Shown one piece after another: positions 1-9,953 of a DNA stretch of 64,000 bases. Numbering within the stretch: position 1 is the stretch's first letter; the number at the start of each line of letters is the position of its first letter. The stretch is from Grifola frondosa. Its lineage: Eukaryota; Basidiomycota; Agaricomycetes; Polyporales; Grifolaceae. Under the pieces are notes generated by a model. It was not told the origin of the DNA, ran no database searches, and worked only from the letters and a program-made list of their open reading frames with translations. The stretch lies in the NCBI GenBank assembly GCA_001683735.1, contig LUGG01000006.1, forward strand, positions 1,116,001 to 1,180,000, given 5' to 3'. The position numbers were made by a program, and so were the translations under genes.

Positions 1-320
1 AGCTGCTACAGCTTCTTGGAATGCGGTAAGCGGTTCGTTTGCGCGTTGTGACAGCACGAGAGTGAGCTGGAACCTTCAGGGCGGCCTATGTGCGCGAAGC
101 GACCCGCTTTAAGGCGACACGAGACACGGTCGACGTGCCTGCGCGCGACGCCCAGGTGATACAAGACGCGGTGGATCAGGCGCCGAATTTTAAGCTGCCG
201 CAAACCATAGCGCAGGCCGTGTTCGAAGCAATCATCAACTCTAGCGTACCATTCGAGGAGTGTGTGGTGCGTGATTCCGCGTGGTGGTGTACCCAAATTT
301 CTGGGCTGATATGCATCTAG
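1..320 (+). CDS. 3' end of an unidentified gene (partial, tentative)
   Basis: The window may open inside a plus-strand gene. Bases 1-25 read as L-L-Q-L-L-G-M followed by two bases of an Arg codon. A well-formed intron follows (GTAAGC donor at 26, TTCAG acceptor just before the second exon near base 80). The second exon then stays open to a TAG at 318-320. The product (about 88 residues visible) is mixed polar and hydrophobic and matches no family I recognise. An antisense frame across the same bases is also open, so the strand rests only on the intron signals. A chance ORF cannot be excluded. Confidence 0.35.
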
Positions 321-500
321 TTCGATGAATTCGATCAAACGGAAGGAGAGCAGTGAATCATTTCTTGCATGCCGTGACCAGTTGTTGTTGCGTTTCGGAT
401 GATTCGGAAAGATTATAGCAGATGCTGATACCTGGTTTCAAAGAATATTATACAAATCGCCTCCGCGACGTGACCGATCCTGCGCACCGTCACTATCAAG

Positions 501-2064
501 TCAGCTAAATCGCCCGTTAATCTTATGTCTCGATCCGAGCTGGGCAGTTCCCTTCAATCGACCTTTGCTGTCCAGGGCGAGAGGGAATGTGGTTGTGCCC
601 GGATTTCGATCTATGGAGACCCGCTTGCGCTTGACACCTCCGAGGGCGCGCGCGTCCCAGTCCCCAGGGAACATGTGCGAGCGGCCTTGGGGAAGAGGCT
701 CCTGTAGCGATTCCGGCAGCATTGGCAAAACCGCTGGGGATGAGGCACGCGGAGCGGGAGCTGGAACGATATTCTCAAGCTCTAGCTCGGAGTCAGAATC
801 AAGCGTGAGGCTGCCATCCTGTTCCAGTTCTGGCGGCTCGCGCCTCTGAATGAGAAATCAGCTCTCGAAGAAGATGCGAGAGAATCAAGTGGGTACTCAC
901 CTGGCTGCTCGAATACACTCTCAAGCTGCTGCTTGGTATATTGTGTCCAGCAGATCTCCCGAACGTGGATGTTCGGCGTAGACGATCAATATCTGCCTCC
1001 TTCTGGCGAACTTGCTCCCTCAGATCTGTGATCTTGGTGCGCTGTTTGGCTTCCTAGACATAACATGTTTGAGTATGGAATCGCGCTGATTATGAGCACG
1101 TACCTTGGCCTTGTGTGCAAGGAGCGTATTCTTCAAATCCTGAATTTCGTCCTTCTGAGAGGCCAACTGCTCGTTCAAATGCTTCGCATCGCCTTCCATC
1201 TTGTGTACGAGTCGCCTATTCTCGTCCCTCATTGCCATCGTCTGCTCGCCGGCCTTCTCCGCCGTGTCAATCGCCTCCTTCGCGAGCCTTTGTGCTTTCT
1301 CCGTATCAGCCACTGCGCGTGCCCTCTCACCCTGAGCTCCCCGGAGTGCTGTTCCCAACGAAGCGAGCTCTAACTTCTGCCCGGATATGGTGGTGAACAG
1401 CGGGGCCATGTTTCGCCAGAATTTAGTGATTGCGTGCATGAGTGCCTGTGAGAGAATATAGTCGCTTCTATGAGAGCAAAACGCGTAGATACATACCTTT
1501 AAATCGGCAGCGTGTCCATCCAACCCCTCTGCAACGTTCTGGATCTCTCGAGCGGCCTTCTGCACGCTTTCGACACTGCACTGACTGTCCATGTTCGTGA
1601 TCTCCGTGGCAGCGTGTTGCATCTGCGTAAGCAGGGTCCTCGAGAATGGAGGTTGTCTCCCCTCATCTTCGTGGTGTGTTGGTTGAAGCTGAGACGACGA
1701 TTCGCTAGAATCGATGAAGACAGGATGCGCGTCTGGGAAATGGAATAGCACTCTACAAATAGGGCATGGACGCTTCCCTCGGGTCGATCTCGGCTGAGGC
1801 CACATACGTCTGAATACAATCTGAACAGAAGCCATGACCTGACAAGTGACACGTCAAGTTGAGGTGAGTTGCAAACAAGGATCGCTTACCGCAGAGCAGA
1901 AAGCGGAATGTAGTCAACGCGTGATTTTCTTGACATATCGTGCATAGATATCGCATTACGTTGTGAGTGTTAGAACGCGTAGATGCATCAACTTTTGGTG
2001 TGCAAGACGCGTTCGACGCGTCTGTGGCGGTAGAGGATATCAGCGGCTGTTCGAAGTTTCCCAT
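501..2064 (-). CDS. RING-finger/coiled-coil protein A (one frameshift)
   Basis: Probable E3 ubiquitin ligase or RING scaffold, by domain only. Five exons fit: 1890-2064, 1497-1838, 1104-1445, 901-1053 and 501-845, with introns of 50-55 bp. Exon 1 gives C-T-I-C and ends L-L-C-G; exon 2 continues H-G-F-C-S-D-C and C-P-I-C, completing a C3HC4 RING. A Ser-rich stretch and a long Lys/Glu/Ala coiled coil follow, then an acidic segment and a basic tail. Reading from S-D-C to C-P-I-C needs one base removed near 1765-1767 (minus-strand TCCATGCCC; the sister gene at 2102-3158 has the equivalent of TCCTGCCC). With that single change the gene is 451 residues. It is either a recent pseudogene or carries a sequence error. 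Its layout matches the next two RING genes. Confidence 0.75.
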
Positions 2065-2101
2065 GGATCACGCGAGTTATAGCATATCATCTTATATTTA
2101 T

Positions 2102-3158
2102 TCATAGTATATATGGCATATTTTTATCATTACTCAATTCTCGACGCTGCCATTTGAATCTGAGACGTTTTGGTGAGAAAAGATCGCCGGTAGGTAAGCC
2201 GGAGTGCTGAGGCTGAGAGCTGGAACCAGGGCTTTCAGAACTTTCCCTGTCTCTTGGAGAAAAGCTGAACGAACGATGATGGACTCTACGGAGCGGATCG
2301 GAGCTTGGGATGGGCTTTGATAGATCAAAAGGCGAGGCGAGCAGTCGAGGACGCTTGGCAAAAGGCCTGAAGCCTAGCGTACCGCGAACGCTCATAGGAT
2401 CGGAGATTTGGGAAGGGCCCGCGACCACGGAAGAAGAGCCGTCGAGTAATGCATCGCTACTCTTCCGCTTCAGTCTCGGGGTTGAGGCTTCGTTCCTGAA
2501 GCGACGCACATTAGCGAATAGTCGGGAGAACATAGAAAGGACACGTACGCCGCTTTGAGACCTCTATACTTGTCCTTCATATTCTCGTACTTCCTCCGCA
2601 GCTCCTGCACCTCTTCCTGCAATTTCTCCTTCGCCAGTCGCTCGTTCTTCTCGCCCTCTGCATGAACGCGGGAAGCAGAAATATTCGCTTCACATCTCTC
2701 CATTAGCATTGCCTTGTCCAGCCGCAACGAGTTCACTTGCTCATCCAGCTTGGCAACCCGAGCCTTCAGCGCGGTCGTACTTGACTGTGCGTCCGCGTCT
2801 ACCTCAATAAAAACGCGTCGAACACTAGGAACCATGAAGTTGTGATACTTCTTGGGCACAAATCGAAGGTCAGGACTTGCTGTACAAATATAAACATAAT
2901 CAAGACACATAACAACTGCATCGCCGGCTATATTCACCTGTATGGAATGATGTACGACATGTAGGACAGGAAGCCTCCATTGCATCTGCGCCTGCTTCAA
3001 TATGCGCAAATAAGCATTGCTCGCAGTGCAAGTGACCTATGGAGTAAGGCGAGTGAACAAAGGATGCTGCGCGTTATGCGCGACCTTGACGTACCACATG
3101 GCGGGGACACAGGTATTTTCAACTCATCGAGACAAATTCCGCACGTGAGAGCTTCCAT
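2102..3158 (-). CDS. RING-finger/coiled-coil protein B
   Basis: Intact four-exon gene: 3095-3158, 2938-3036, 2549-2879, 2102-2495; introns 58, 58 and 53 bp, all GT-AG and phase-compatible; 295 residues. The RING starts at residue 6 with C-G-I-C, runs through P-P-C-G-H-L-H-C-x2-C across the first intron, and ends C-P-T-C. Residues of roughly 70-165 form a coiled coil rich in Lys/Glu/Arg. The C-terminal third is Ser/Arg/Pro-rich and probably disordered, with K-R-P-R-like basic clusters that could be nuclear signals. The intron inside the C-G/H of the RING is at the same place as in the genes at 501-2064 and 4537-5519, so the three are paralogues. Ubiquitin-ligase activity is inferred from the RING only; the substrate is unknown. 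Confidence 0.82.
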
Positions 3159-4536
3159 GATGACCGTCGCGTCAAGGGTTAAACAAATCTGTTGATGGTC
3201 GTTGAAAAGAAAGGTAGCACGCGTCGCGAATCGGAAGAGCTAAGGCAAATCACGATCACGTGAATGTGACGGTCACGCGCTTACATCAGGGCTCTCGCTC
3301 GTGACTCTCACCTCCAAGGTTGAAGGCGGACCTTTCAGCTGAGAGCTTCTCCTTCCCATGGAATAACATCTAACTTGCTGTTTTGTCGCTAAGCTCAAGT
3401 TCTGTATATTCCACCCCTGGTTGGCAACTAGCGCCAGAAGGAAGAATGATTCGACAAGCATGTAAGTTTTAACTGCACAATTTTTTTTTTCATATCTATA
3501 GACATATAGATCGTATGCAGGTCTCGACATAACCCAGAGAGCACACGACTGAAGGCGAGTTTTGAGCCGCTCAGCGGTCCGGGCAACGTGCCGTTGACCG
3601 GTACAGAAGTCTGTTGATTCAGTCCGGTATCAATAAGCCAAGTTTTGCTGTCTTCCGTGTTCCACCGCTAGGATGCTCCGGAGTCAGCATCGGTTCTATA
3701 TGGCCTCAAGGTCATCACAGCTCATTTTCAATGTCTAACTTTCTTAGCATTGTGGAATGTTGCACACTGCTTCGGGTGGGTCATGCAGAACAACTAGATT
3801 TTCGCGGTGATGAACTCACTCAAAGTTTGATGAAGAGATCAACCAGTTCGGCATTGTCGCGGATGGATAGATCCGCAAGCTCGCAGTGCCGGCACCGGGA
3901 CGGCGCAGGCCGCAATGTATTCCCACGCCGCAGTGCTTTGGGCCTCGAGAGCATCTAGACGTCTGGATCTCACCGCGACCGCACTCTGACGAAACATGTT
4001 TTCCTTTTGCGCTCATCTTCTTCACCAATATCTTGGTATTTGGATCAGTATGTCTGTATCAGCATTTTATGTTGCCAAGGGTATACAGATCCTCGGCTAT
4101 AAGACTTCCGATGGTATGCGAACGTCTCTGTTGCAGAACACACCGGAACCGGTGCATAGTCTGGAACCTTACACTGCATGCAAGTGTGAGGACTCCAGGC
4201 TTTACCCCAATATGAAATATGTTTATCCTTCCGGTTGATACGTGCACTGTGTGAGTTCACAGATACCAACAAGCCACTTCGGGCATATTTCCTGCACATC
4301 TCTTCAGATCTCGAACTTGTCCATCGCCCTTGGTCCCGCCAAAGTGCTGTCAACAGGCTATGATACGATTCTTGTGCGGCGGCCTCCGGAGACAAATCGA
4401 CCCTGCCACTTCCGTTATCCTTGCAGTATAAAGCAGTTCTTGAATGTCAACTTGACACCTCGTGTATCATCTGACCGTAACCACTACACCTCTGCGCGTA
4501 CCTTCAACTTGAATTAGCTGCCTTTACACATCTTCC
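3159..4536. other. Intergenic, no recognisable gene
   Basis: About 1.4 kb between divergently transcribed RING genes. It must hold both promoters. Short ORFs occur on both strands, but none has a recognisable domain, convincing splice structure or coding-like composition. There is a T9/A-rich tract near 3481-3490 and nothing repeated elsewhere that I could see. Confidence 0.5.
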
Positions 4537-5519
4537 ATGCCGACGTGCATCGTTTGCCTGGACACTCTGAAAGACCCTGCTGCGCTACCCTGTGGTAAAT
4601 GTTCCCTATTCATTCTTGGATTCACTTCGTTGAAACTCATGATGCAACATTAGGTCACGTATTTTGCCACGAATGCATTGTTAGAGTGATCCGTACTATT
4701 ACACCTTATACCAATCAACATTTTTGTCCGACGTGCAAACACCCGTACAATATCGGTGAGTATCTTAGTCCTGGTTTGCCCTCTAAGTTACACTCATTCT
4801 GATTCCCTTTACAGCCCAGGTAGATCCTGCGTTGGTTCCCCACCACCTACGGCCACACGTCTCACCGTCTGTTCGCAAGCTACACCTGGAATATAATATT
4901 CCAAGTACAATGAAGTCCCCTTCTTCCAGCTCCGAGTGCGAGATGCTCCGCGCGGAGAACGCGTCGTTGAAGACTTGCTGTTTCGTTTGGCGCAAGCGCG
5001 CCGCAGTCCACGCTGCCGCTACGTTAGGGCTTGTCGGCCTCGCTAGGCTAGCGCGTGACCATGCGATCAAGATGAAGCAGGAAAGAGATGAAATACGGAC
5101 ACGGTACAACGCACTAAAAATTAGGTATGAGGAAGAGATGTACGTCACCCGTTCGTTTTATAGCGGGCCCCAGGCTTAAATTTTATACAGGTTGATATCC
5201 ACTTTCCCTCCCGACCGCTCCCCGAGACCCATTTGTGTGAGGCAGAGCCTCAGCCGACGAAGTCTGCGCCATCCGATGTGGCTCGAAGCCACTCACGAGC
5301 GCCATCTCCCTCCTCATTCCGTCTGCCGTCCCCCCAGTCAGCGACGACAGCTACTACTCCGATTGCCCGGACTGCCAGCCGATGAAGCGCAAGCGGGAGA
5401 AGTCCCCTGAGCGGTCATGCAAGCGGTCGAATTCCACATCTCCGACCATCTCGCCGCTTGCCCCTAGCGCCGAAGTTGCGGTGGCCAAATATTTGCAGGG
5501 CTCACTGACGCTGCAGTGA
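4537..5519 (+). CDS. RING-finger/coiled-coil protein C
   Basis: Third paralogue. Exons 4537-4594, 4654-4755, 4815-5139 and 5191-5519, introns 59, 59 and 51 bp. The RING reads C-I-V-C at residues 4-7, then P-C-G/H-V-F-C-H-E-C across intron 1 and C-P-T-C before intron 2. Exon 3 is a coiled coil; it also has an Ala/Leu-rich stretch of about 16 residues that could be mistaken for a membrane segment. Exon 4 encodes a Ser/Pro-rich tail with a basic K-R-K-R-E-K cluster. Exon 4 only reads through if one C is added in each of two C-runs (near 5206-5212 and in the C6 at 5330-5335); the corrected length is 271 residues. Both changes are single-base homopolymer shortenings, so a sequence error is more likely than decay. 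The last 29 bases are also the start of a tandem repeat copied to 9291. Confidence 0.72.
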
Positions 5520-6143
5520 CTGCGCTGCTACGGACACCCTCATCTTTGGACCATGCTGCATTGTAGTCGGACCTTAGCCATTATAGTGCACAATTGCGGA
5601 CATTCTTGAATCGCCTAGTTGCATCCTCGCGCTCTGGGAGCCGGCTTGGCTCCGTTCCCATCCCCACTCCCACCTCCACTCTGACTTCCCTACGTCTCTC
5701 GTCTTTTCTGTTCTTGCGTGCTCCTGTATCCACCGTGTATTGTATTGCGCCATTGCTTGGATCTAGGTGGCGTTTTCGCTTTGTATCCTACAAATGAGAT
5801 CTTGACAGTGAGTACTTATTGTACACATCATCATGTTGAATATTGGACTAATTCGAACCATGCTACTAGTCAACTGTGTTTGATTATACCTGACTCGATA
5901 GCGGACGCGCTGTGTTCGCGACATGGATGTAAATTGTTTCTACCATAATAGGTTGTTCTAAATATATTACACGAGAGTATGAGCACTTGATGGACGCAGC
6001 AACAAGCAGTGTGACGAATGAATAGGACGTCGTAACAATACACGTCGTGAATACAAGCCTGCTCCTAAGAAGATACAACTGAGTACATGATATCCGCGAA
6101 TCCGCAATGCAAGGTATAAATGAATAGATACATTCTCCATCCG

Positions 6144-8709
6144 TCAGGATTGCAGATACGGCCCCGCCAGTGGAGATTTCTTGCGACATTTGTTGGAAGA
6201 ACCGGCATCGTCCTCAAGTACGTCTGACCCCCGCTTTGTACCCCGACTCAGCTGAAACAACAAGGTGTTGGTCTTTTGGGAATACTTGCTCCCTTTGCTA
6301 CCTCGTTTCCGCATCGGGCTGTAATCTGCTGGCAATTGATCTTTCTTCAACTTGTCACCCGCTGGCCACGCCCCATATATACCTACAAGATGTGCCTCGA
6401 GAAGGTCGCACATAGCGCTGTGTGTGTTGAGAAATGCCGCGTCCCTTCTGTCTGCTGCGATTGTTTCCTCTTGATGGATACCACCCACTGGTTCATTACC
6501 ACCTTTTGGCTCACTACCGCCGGTAGTGAGGGCGAAGTTCCGGAGGTTACGCATCCTTGTCTCGCTGACTTGCCGATCGTATTCCAATGTTCCTGTCGGG
6601 GGCGTGGATGCTCGGGAGGATCCAGACGAGGAAGAGGAAGAGGAATAAGGGGTGGGTTGTGGTGGCGGTTTATCATGCTTCACAACGCGGTAATAGGCAC
6701 CAAACCACTGCAGAAGAGTGCGGATGAGAGAATTGAGGGGGTGCTCCTGCGTTGGATCTCCGAAAGTAATGAGGGTATCTTCGTCTCCAAAAAGTGTAGC
6801 CACACCATTTTTCATAATCCTCCGCTTAAATCCTCCGCACTTGTACTCGCCGTTGGCACAGTGGGTGTAGCTATCAAAAAAGGCATTCATGTACTGGCCA
6901 ACGTCCGGAATGTTGTGACGTAGGTACCGGATCGCATAGTAGAGGAGGACATGAAGGAACGACTCGAGTTCGTCTTGAATAGAAGGTGGTCGATACATGT
7001 CGTTGAGAATATGTGCCGACATAAATTGCCATGTCCCCTATCAACACCCTGCATCAGTGCATGGATGAAGTAAGAATACATGAATACTCACCGTACGGTC
7101 GCTATGTCGCGCTTCCCCGGCAGTACCAGGAGCAACAACAGGTTTAGAGAGCTCCCAATCGTTGAGAAGTCCATGCCAATCAATATTGGTGATTACTCCT
7201 GCTTCGTTCTTTGCCACTATCGGATAAATGAGCAGATTACCCGCGCTAATGTCCCGATGCAGAATTCCGGCCTTCAGGACTGCCTCCTCATGAGCTATAG
7301 AATAGATGTTAGCTAAGAGACAGCCATAGACATTACACGACTGACCGAGTACGCAATCGAATATATGCTTAACCAGATCACGAGAGTTCTTGAATTCCTT
7401 CAACGACTTCCCGACTTCCTTCTCCACCATGCGATAGTGCACTAACTTCTTCGGAGGATATGGTGTCCACTCGTCGTCATCGCGATCACTCTCCGGCAGA
7501 GCTCTCCAATGGTTCTGGGTCTCTGTGCACTGATCACGCACATCACCATGGCAGACTAGTGTCGGAACGTTCCTCACTCCCGCATCATTTAGCCTCTCCA
7601 ACACATCACCTTCCCGTGTGATATCGTACCGCCACTGGTCCTTCAGATGAACAAATACGCCGCCCTTGATGTCAATTGCGACATAGCTCCGAGTGCCGCG
7701 ACCAGCCAAACCAGGTGCAGTGAATTGGGGTTTACCTACCAAAAAATAACGGGTGCCCTTCTTCTTGTCTTTAACCTCGAGCTTGTAACGGGGCCATCCC
7801 TCTTCGAGAGACGCAGCGAAGAGTTCCCGAATATAGTCGAATGGTGCATCTAGGATTCGGCCTTTCATCTTGTCCATTAGGCGGTATTCCTTAGTCCCAG
7901 GCTTGACGAGAACGGCAGATGGATCGTGACCCTGCATCTCCAGCGTCGAATGAGAGAACCGCCAGAAGAATTCGCCCAAAATCTCAGGATGTCTGACGTA
8001 GTCGAACTTCTTCGTGATGCATGCGCCAGAGCGGTCCCATCGGAAAATGCGCCCGCAATTGCCGAGAATGAAGACCGAGAATAGATGAGTCCGTTGCTGT
8101 CGCTTCATTACCATCTCAGCATAGGCGATCAACTGTCCTCGGATTTTTTGCCGGGCCTCAGCTCTAGCCTCAAATTGCGCTAAGTTGTCGTCGTCGAACC
8201 CATCGTCCGCGTACGCGTCCTTCTTGAACTCGATCCACAGCCGCTGAAGTTCCCAATGTGGTCTGTCATCTTTCGGCGCTGAACTCCACCAGTAAGCACC
8301 GACGTCCACTTTGTTGTTCGATGAATCATTCAGGTCCCCTTTGGTATCAACTGGAAGAAGAACGTGCCACGCAAATACTTTCTTCGCCTCGTTCACTCTC
8401 GAGATCTAAATGAATATTTAGAGGGAGAAACAGATGAGATAACAGCACACTTACGAACGCCGTGGATAATTCAAGTTCACTGATTGAATTCTTCTCTTCT
8501 GAATCGTCCAGCTGACCGTCAGACAGATTGTCAAATAGACCGTCATATGTTGGTGGTTTTGGCGGCCTCTTCAAAGAATCCAAGGGAAGTAACGAGCTCA
8601 AGGTCGTTGAATCCGGTTCCAACAGCGCCCATTTCCCGTGCATGTCGAATTGGAGCTGTTCGCGTTGTTCTCCAACGGAGAGAGTCTGCTGAGCACTATG
8701 AGGTTGCAT
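6144..8709 (-). CDS. FunK1-type protein kinase K1
   Basis: Fungal-specific protein kinase-like protein of the FunK1 family (Pfam 'fungal protein kinase', PF17667). Four exons: 8455-8709, 7346-8405, 7092-7294, 6144-7037; introns 49, 51 and 54 bp; phases agree and the frame is open for 803 residues. Residues 1-85 are a variable N-terminus. Exon 2 carries the N-lobe-like region with V-H-L-K-D-Q-W-R (candidate ATP-binding Lys). Exon 3 carries L-H-R-D-I-S-A-G-N (catalytic Asp about 453) and L-L-N-D-W-E-L-S-K (metal-binding Asp about 484 in place of D-F-G). Exon 4 opens with G-T-W-Q-F-M-S and ends in a Ser-rich and basic tail. The first usable ATG begins M-Q-P-H-S; the upstream ATG at about 8765 is out of frame because of a 10-bp difference from K2. 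Natural substrates of the family are unknown. Confidence 0.88.
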
Positions 8710-9125
8710 GCCTGCATAAGATGGTCTTGGGGAGTACTACTCCCGTCATGAGATGAGGACGCCATTGCGGGGAGAGATGTGAGTTCGGGAAGCTTACCTA
8801 TATTTTCAGCGCAACTTTATTTCCAAATTGTGGCCGCCACGGGGATCAAAGCGAGTGTGGCTCTGCGTGGCTTAGAGCTTCTGTCTCACTTCGAGTGGCT
8901 CCGCGAGTGGCTCTGCTTTTTGTTGAGCCTAGCATTGCCAAAGATCATTACGGATGAAAATCGATCATTCGCTTGCACACTCGCCTATTATTTACTAGCT
9001 CCGTTGGCGATAACTACGAAGCTGGACGTCTGATTAGTTTGGGCTGCCAGCGACTCTGCACGAACAAGTTACAAGACCAACAATTGCGCGATGTGTCACG
9101 GTCACGTGATCGGGCGATCAGCGCG
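8710..9125 (-). promoter_or_regulatory. Upstream region of K1 with repeated GTGGCTC and a CACGTG site
   Basis: Three GTGGCTC heptamers lie within 57 bp at 8857-8863, 8895-8901 and 8907-8913. A CACGTG palindrome (bHLH-type E-box) is at 9103-9108, 394 bp from the start codon. Both are found at similar places before K2 and K4, and partly before K3. Regulatory function is inferred from this conservation only. Confidence 0.45.
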
Positions 9126-9213
9126 GCGCCACTGGCAGTGGGCACGGCTGCGGCACACCAGCCTGCAACCTGCAAACCTTATTTTGTTCATTGTGCTGAA
9201 ATAAGTCTATACG

Positions 9214-9288
9214 GCGACCTCCTTCTCCACGATGCGATAGTGGACAAGCTCGTCTGGAGGACATTGCTCCCGAGCGTCGTCACAGCTG
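9214..9288 (-). pseudogene. FunK1 fragment (K3-like)
   Basis: About 75 bp match K3 at 14739-14813. On the minus strand they read D-D-A-R-E-Q-C-P-P-D-E-L followed by [10 protein letters not shown]. Similarity stops at CAGCTGT, and from 9290 the sequence is the RING gene tail. It is a scar with no neighbouring kinase sequence on either side, so it is not functional. Confidence 0.8.
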
Positions 9289-9953
9289 TTATTTGCAGGG
9301 CTCACTGACGCTGCAGTGACTGCGCTGCTACGGACACCCTCATCTTTGGACCATGCTGCATTGTAGTCGGACCTTAGCCATTATAGTGCACAATTGCGGA
9401 CATTCTTGAATCGCCTAGTTGCATCCTCGCGCTCTGGGAGCCGGCTTGGCTCCGTCCCCATCCCCACTCCCGCCTCCACTCTGCCTCCTCTACATCTCTC
9501 GTCTTTTCTGGTCTTGTGTACTTGTGTATCTGTCGTGTATTGTATCGCGCCCCCAATTGTTCGGATCTAGGTGGCGTGCTCTCTTTGTATCTTACATATA
9601 AGATCTTGACAGTGAGTACTTATTATACGTATCATCATGCGGAACATAGGACTAATTCGAATTGTCCCTGCTAGTCGACTGTGTTTGATTATACCTGACT
9701 CGATAGCGGACGCGCTGCGTTCGCGACACGGATGTAAATTGTTTTTACCATACAAGGTTCTAAATATATTACGTGAGGGTATGAGTACTTGATAGATGCA
9801 GGAACAAGCAACGCGACGAATGAATAAGATGTCTCTTGCTTAGCAATACACGTAGTATGTACGAGCCTGTTCCTATGAAAATACAGATGAGATCCACGAA
9901 TCCGCAGAGAGGGTATATAAATATAATGATAGGTGCAAACAGTTCCATGCCAA

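Larger units (their letters stand above)
5491..9125. repeat. Tandem duplication unit, copy 1 (K1 unit)
   Basis: The segment from ATTTGCAGGG at 5491 recurs at 9291, offset exactly 3800 at the start. The unit holds the end of RING gene C, a shared untranslated/intergenic part (5520-6143), FunK1 gene K1 and its upstream region to about the CACGTG site at 9103. Copy 2 is 9291-12880. The 5520-6143 part contains no gene; it presumably carries the convergent 3' ends of the RING gene and K1. Confidence 0.85.

Noticed and set aside
3273..3530. 85-residue minus-strand ORF
   Set aside because: Contains a poly-Lys/Asn patch from a T-run and no domain; no splice or start support.
5594..5797. 67-residue ORF repeated at 9419-9601
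   Set aside because: It belongs to the duplicated non-coding segment; the two copies differ in length and there is no domain.
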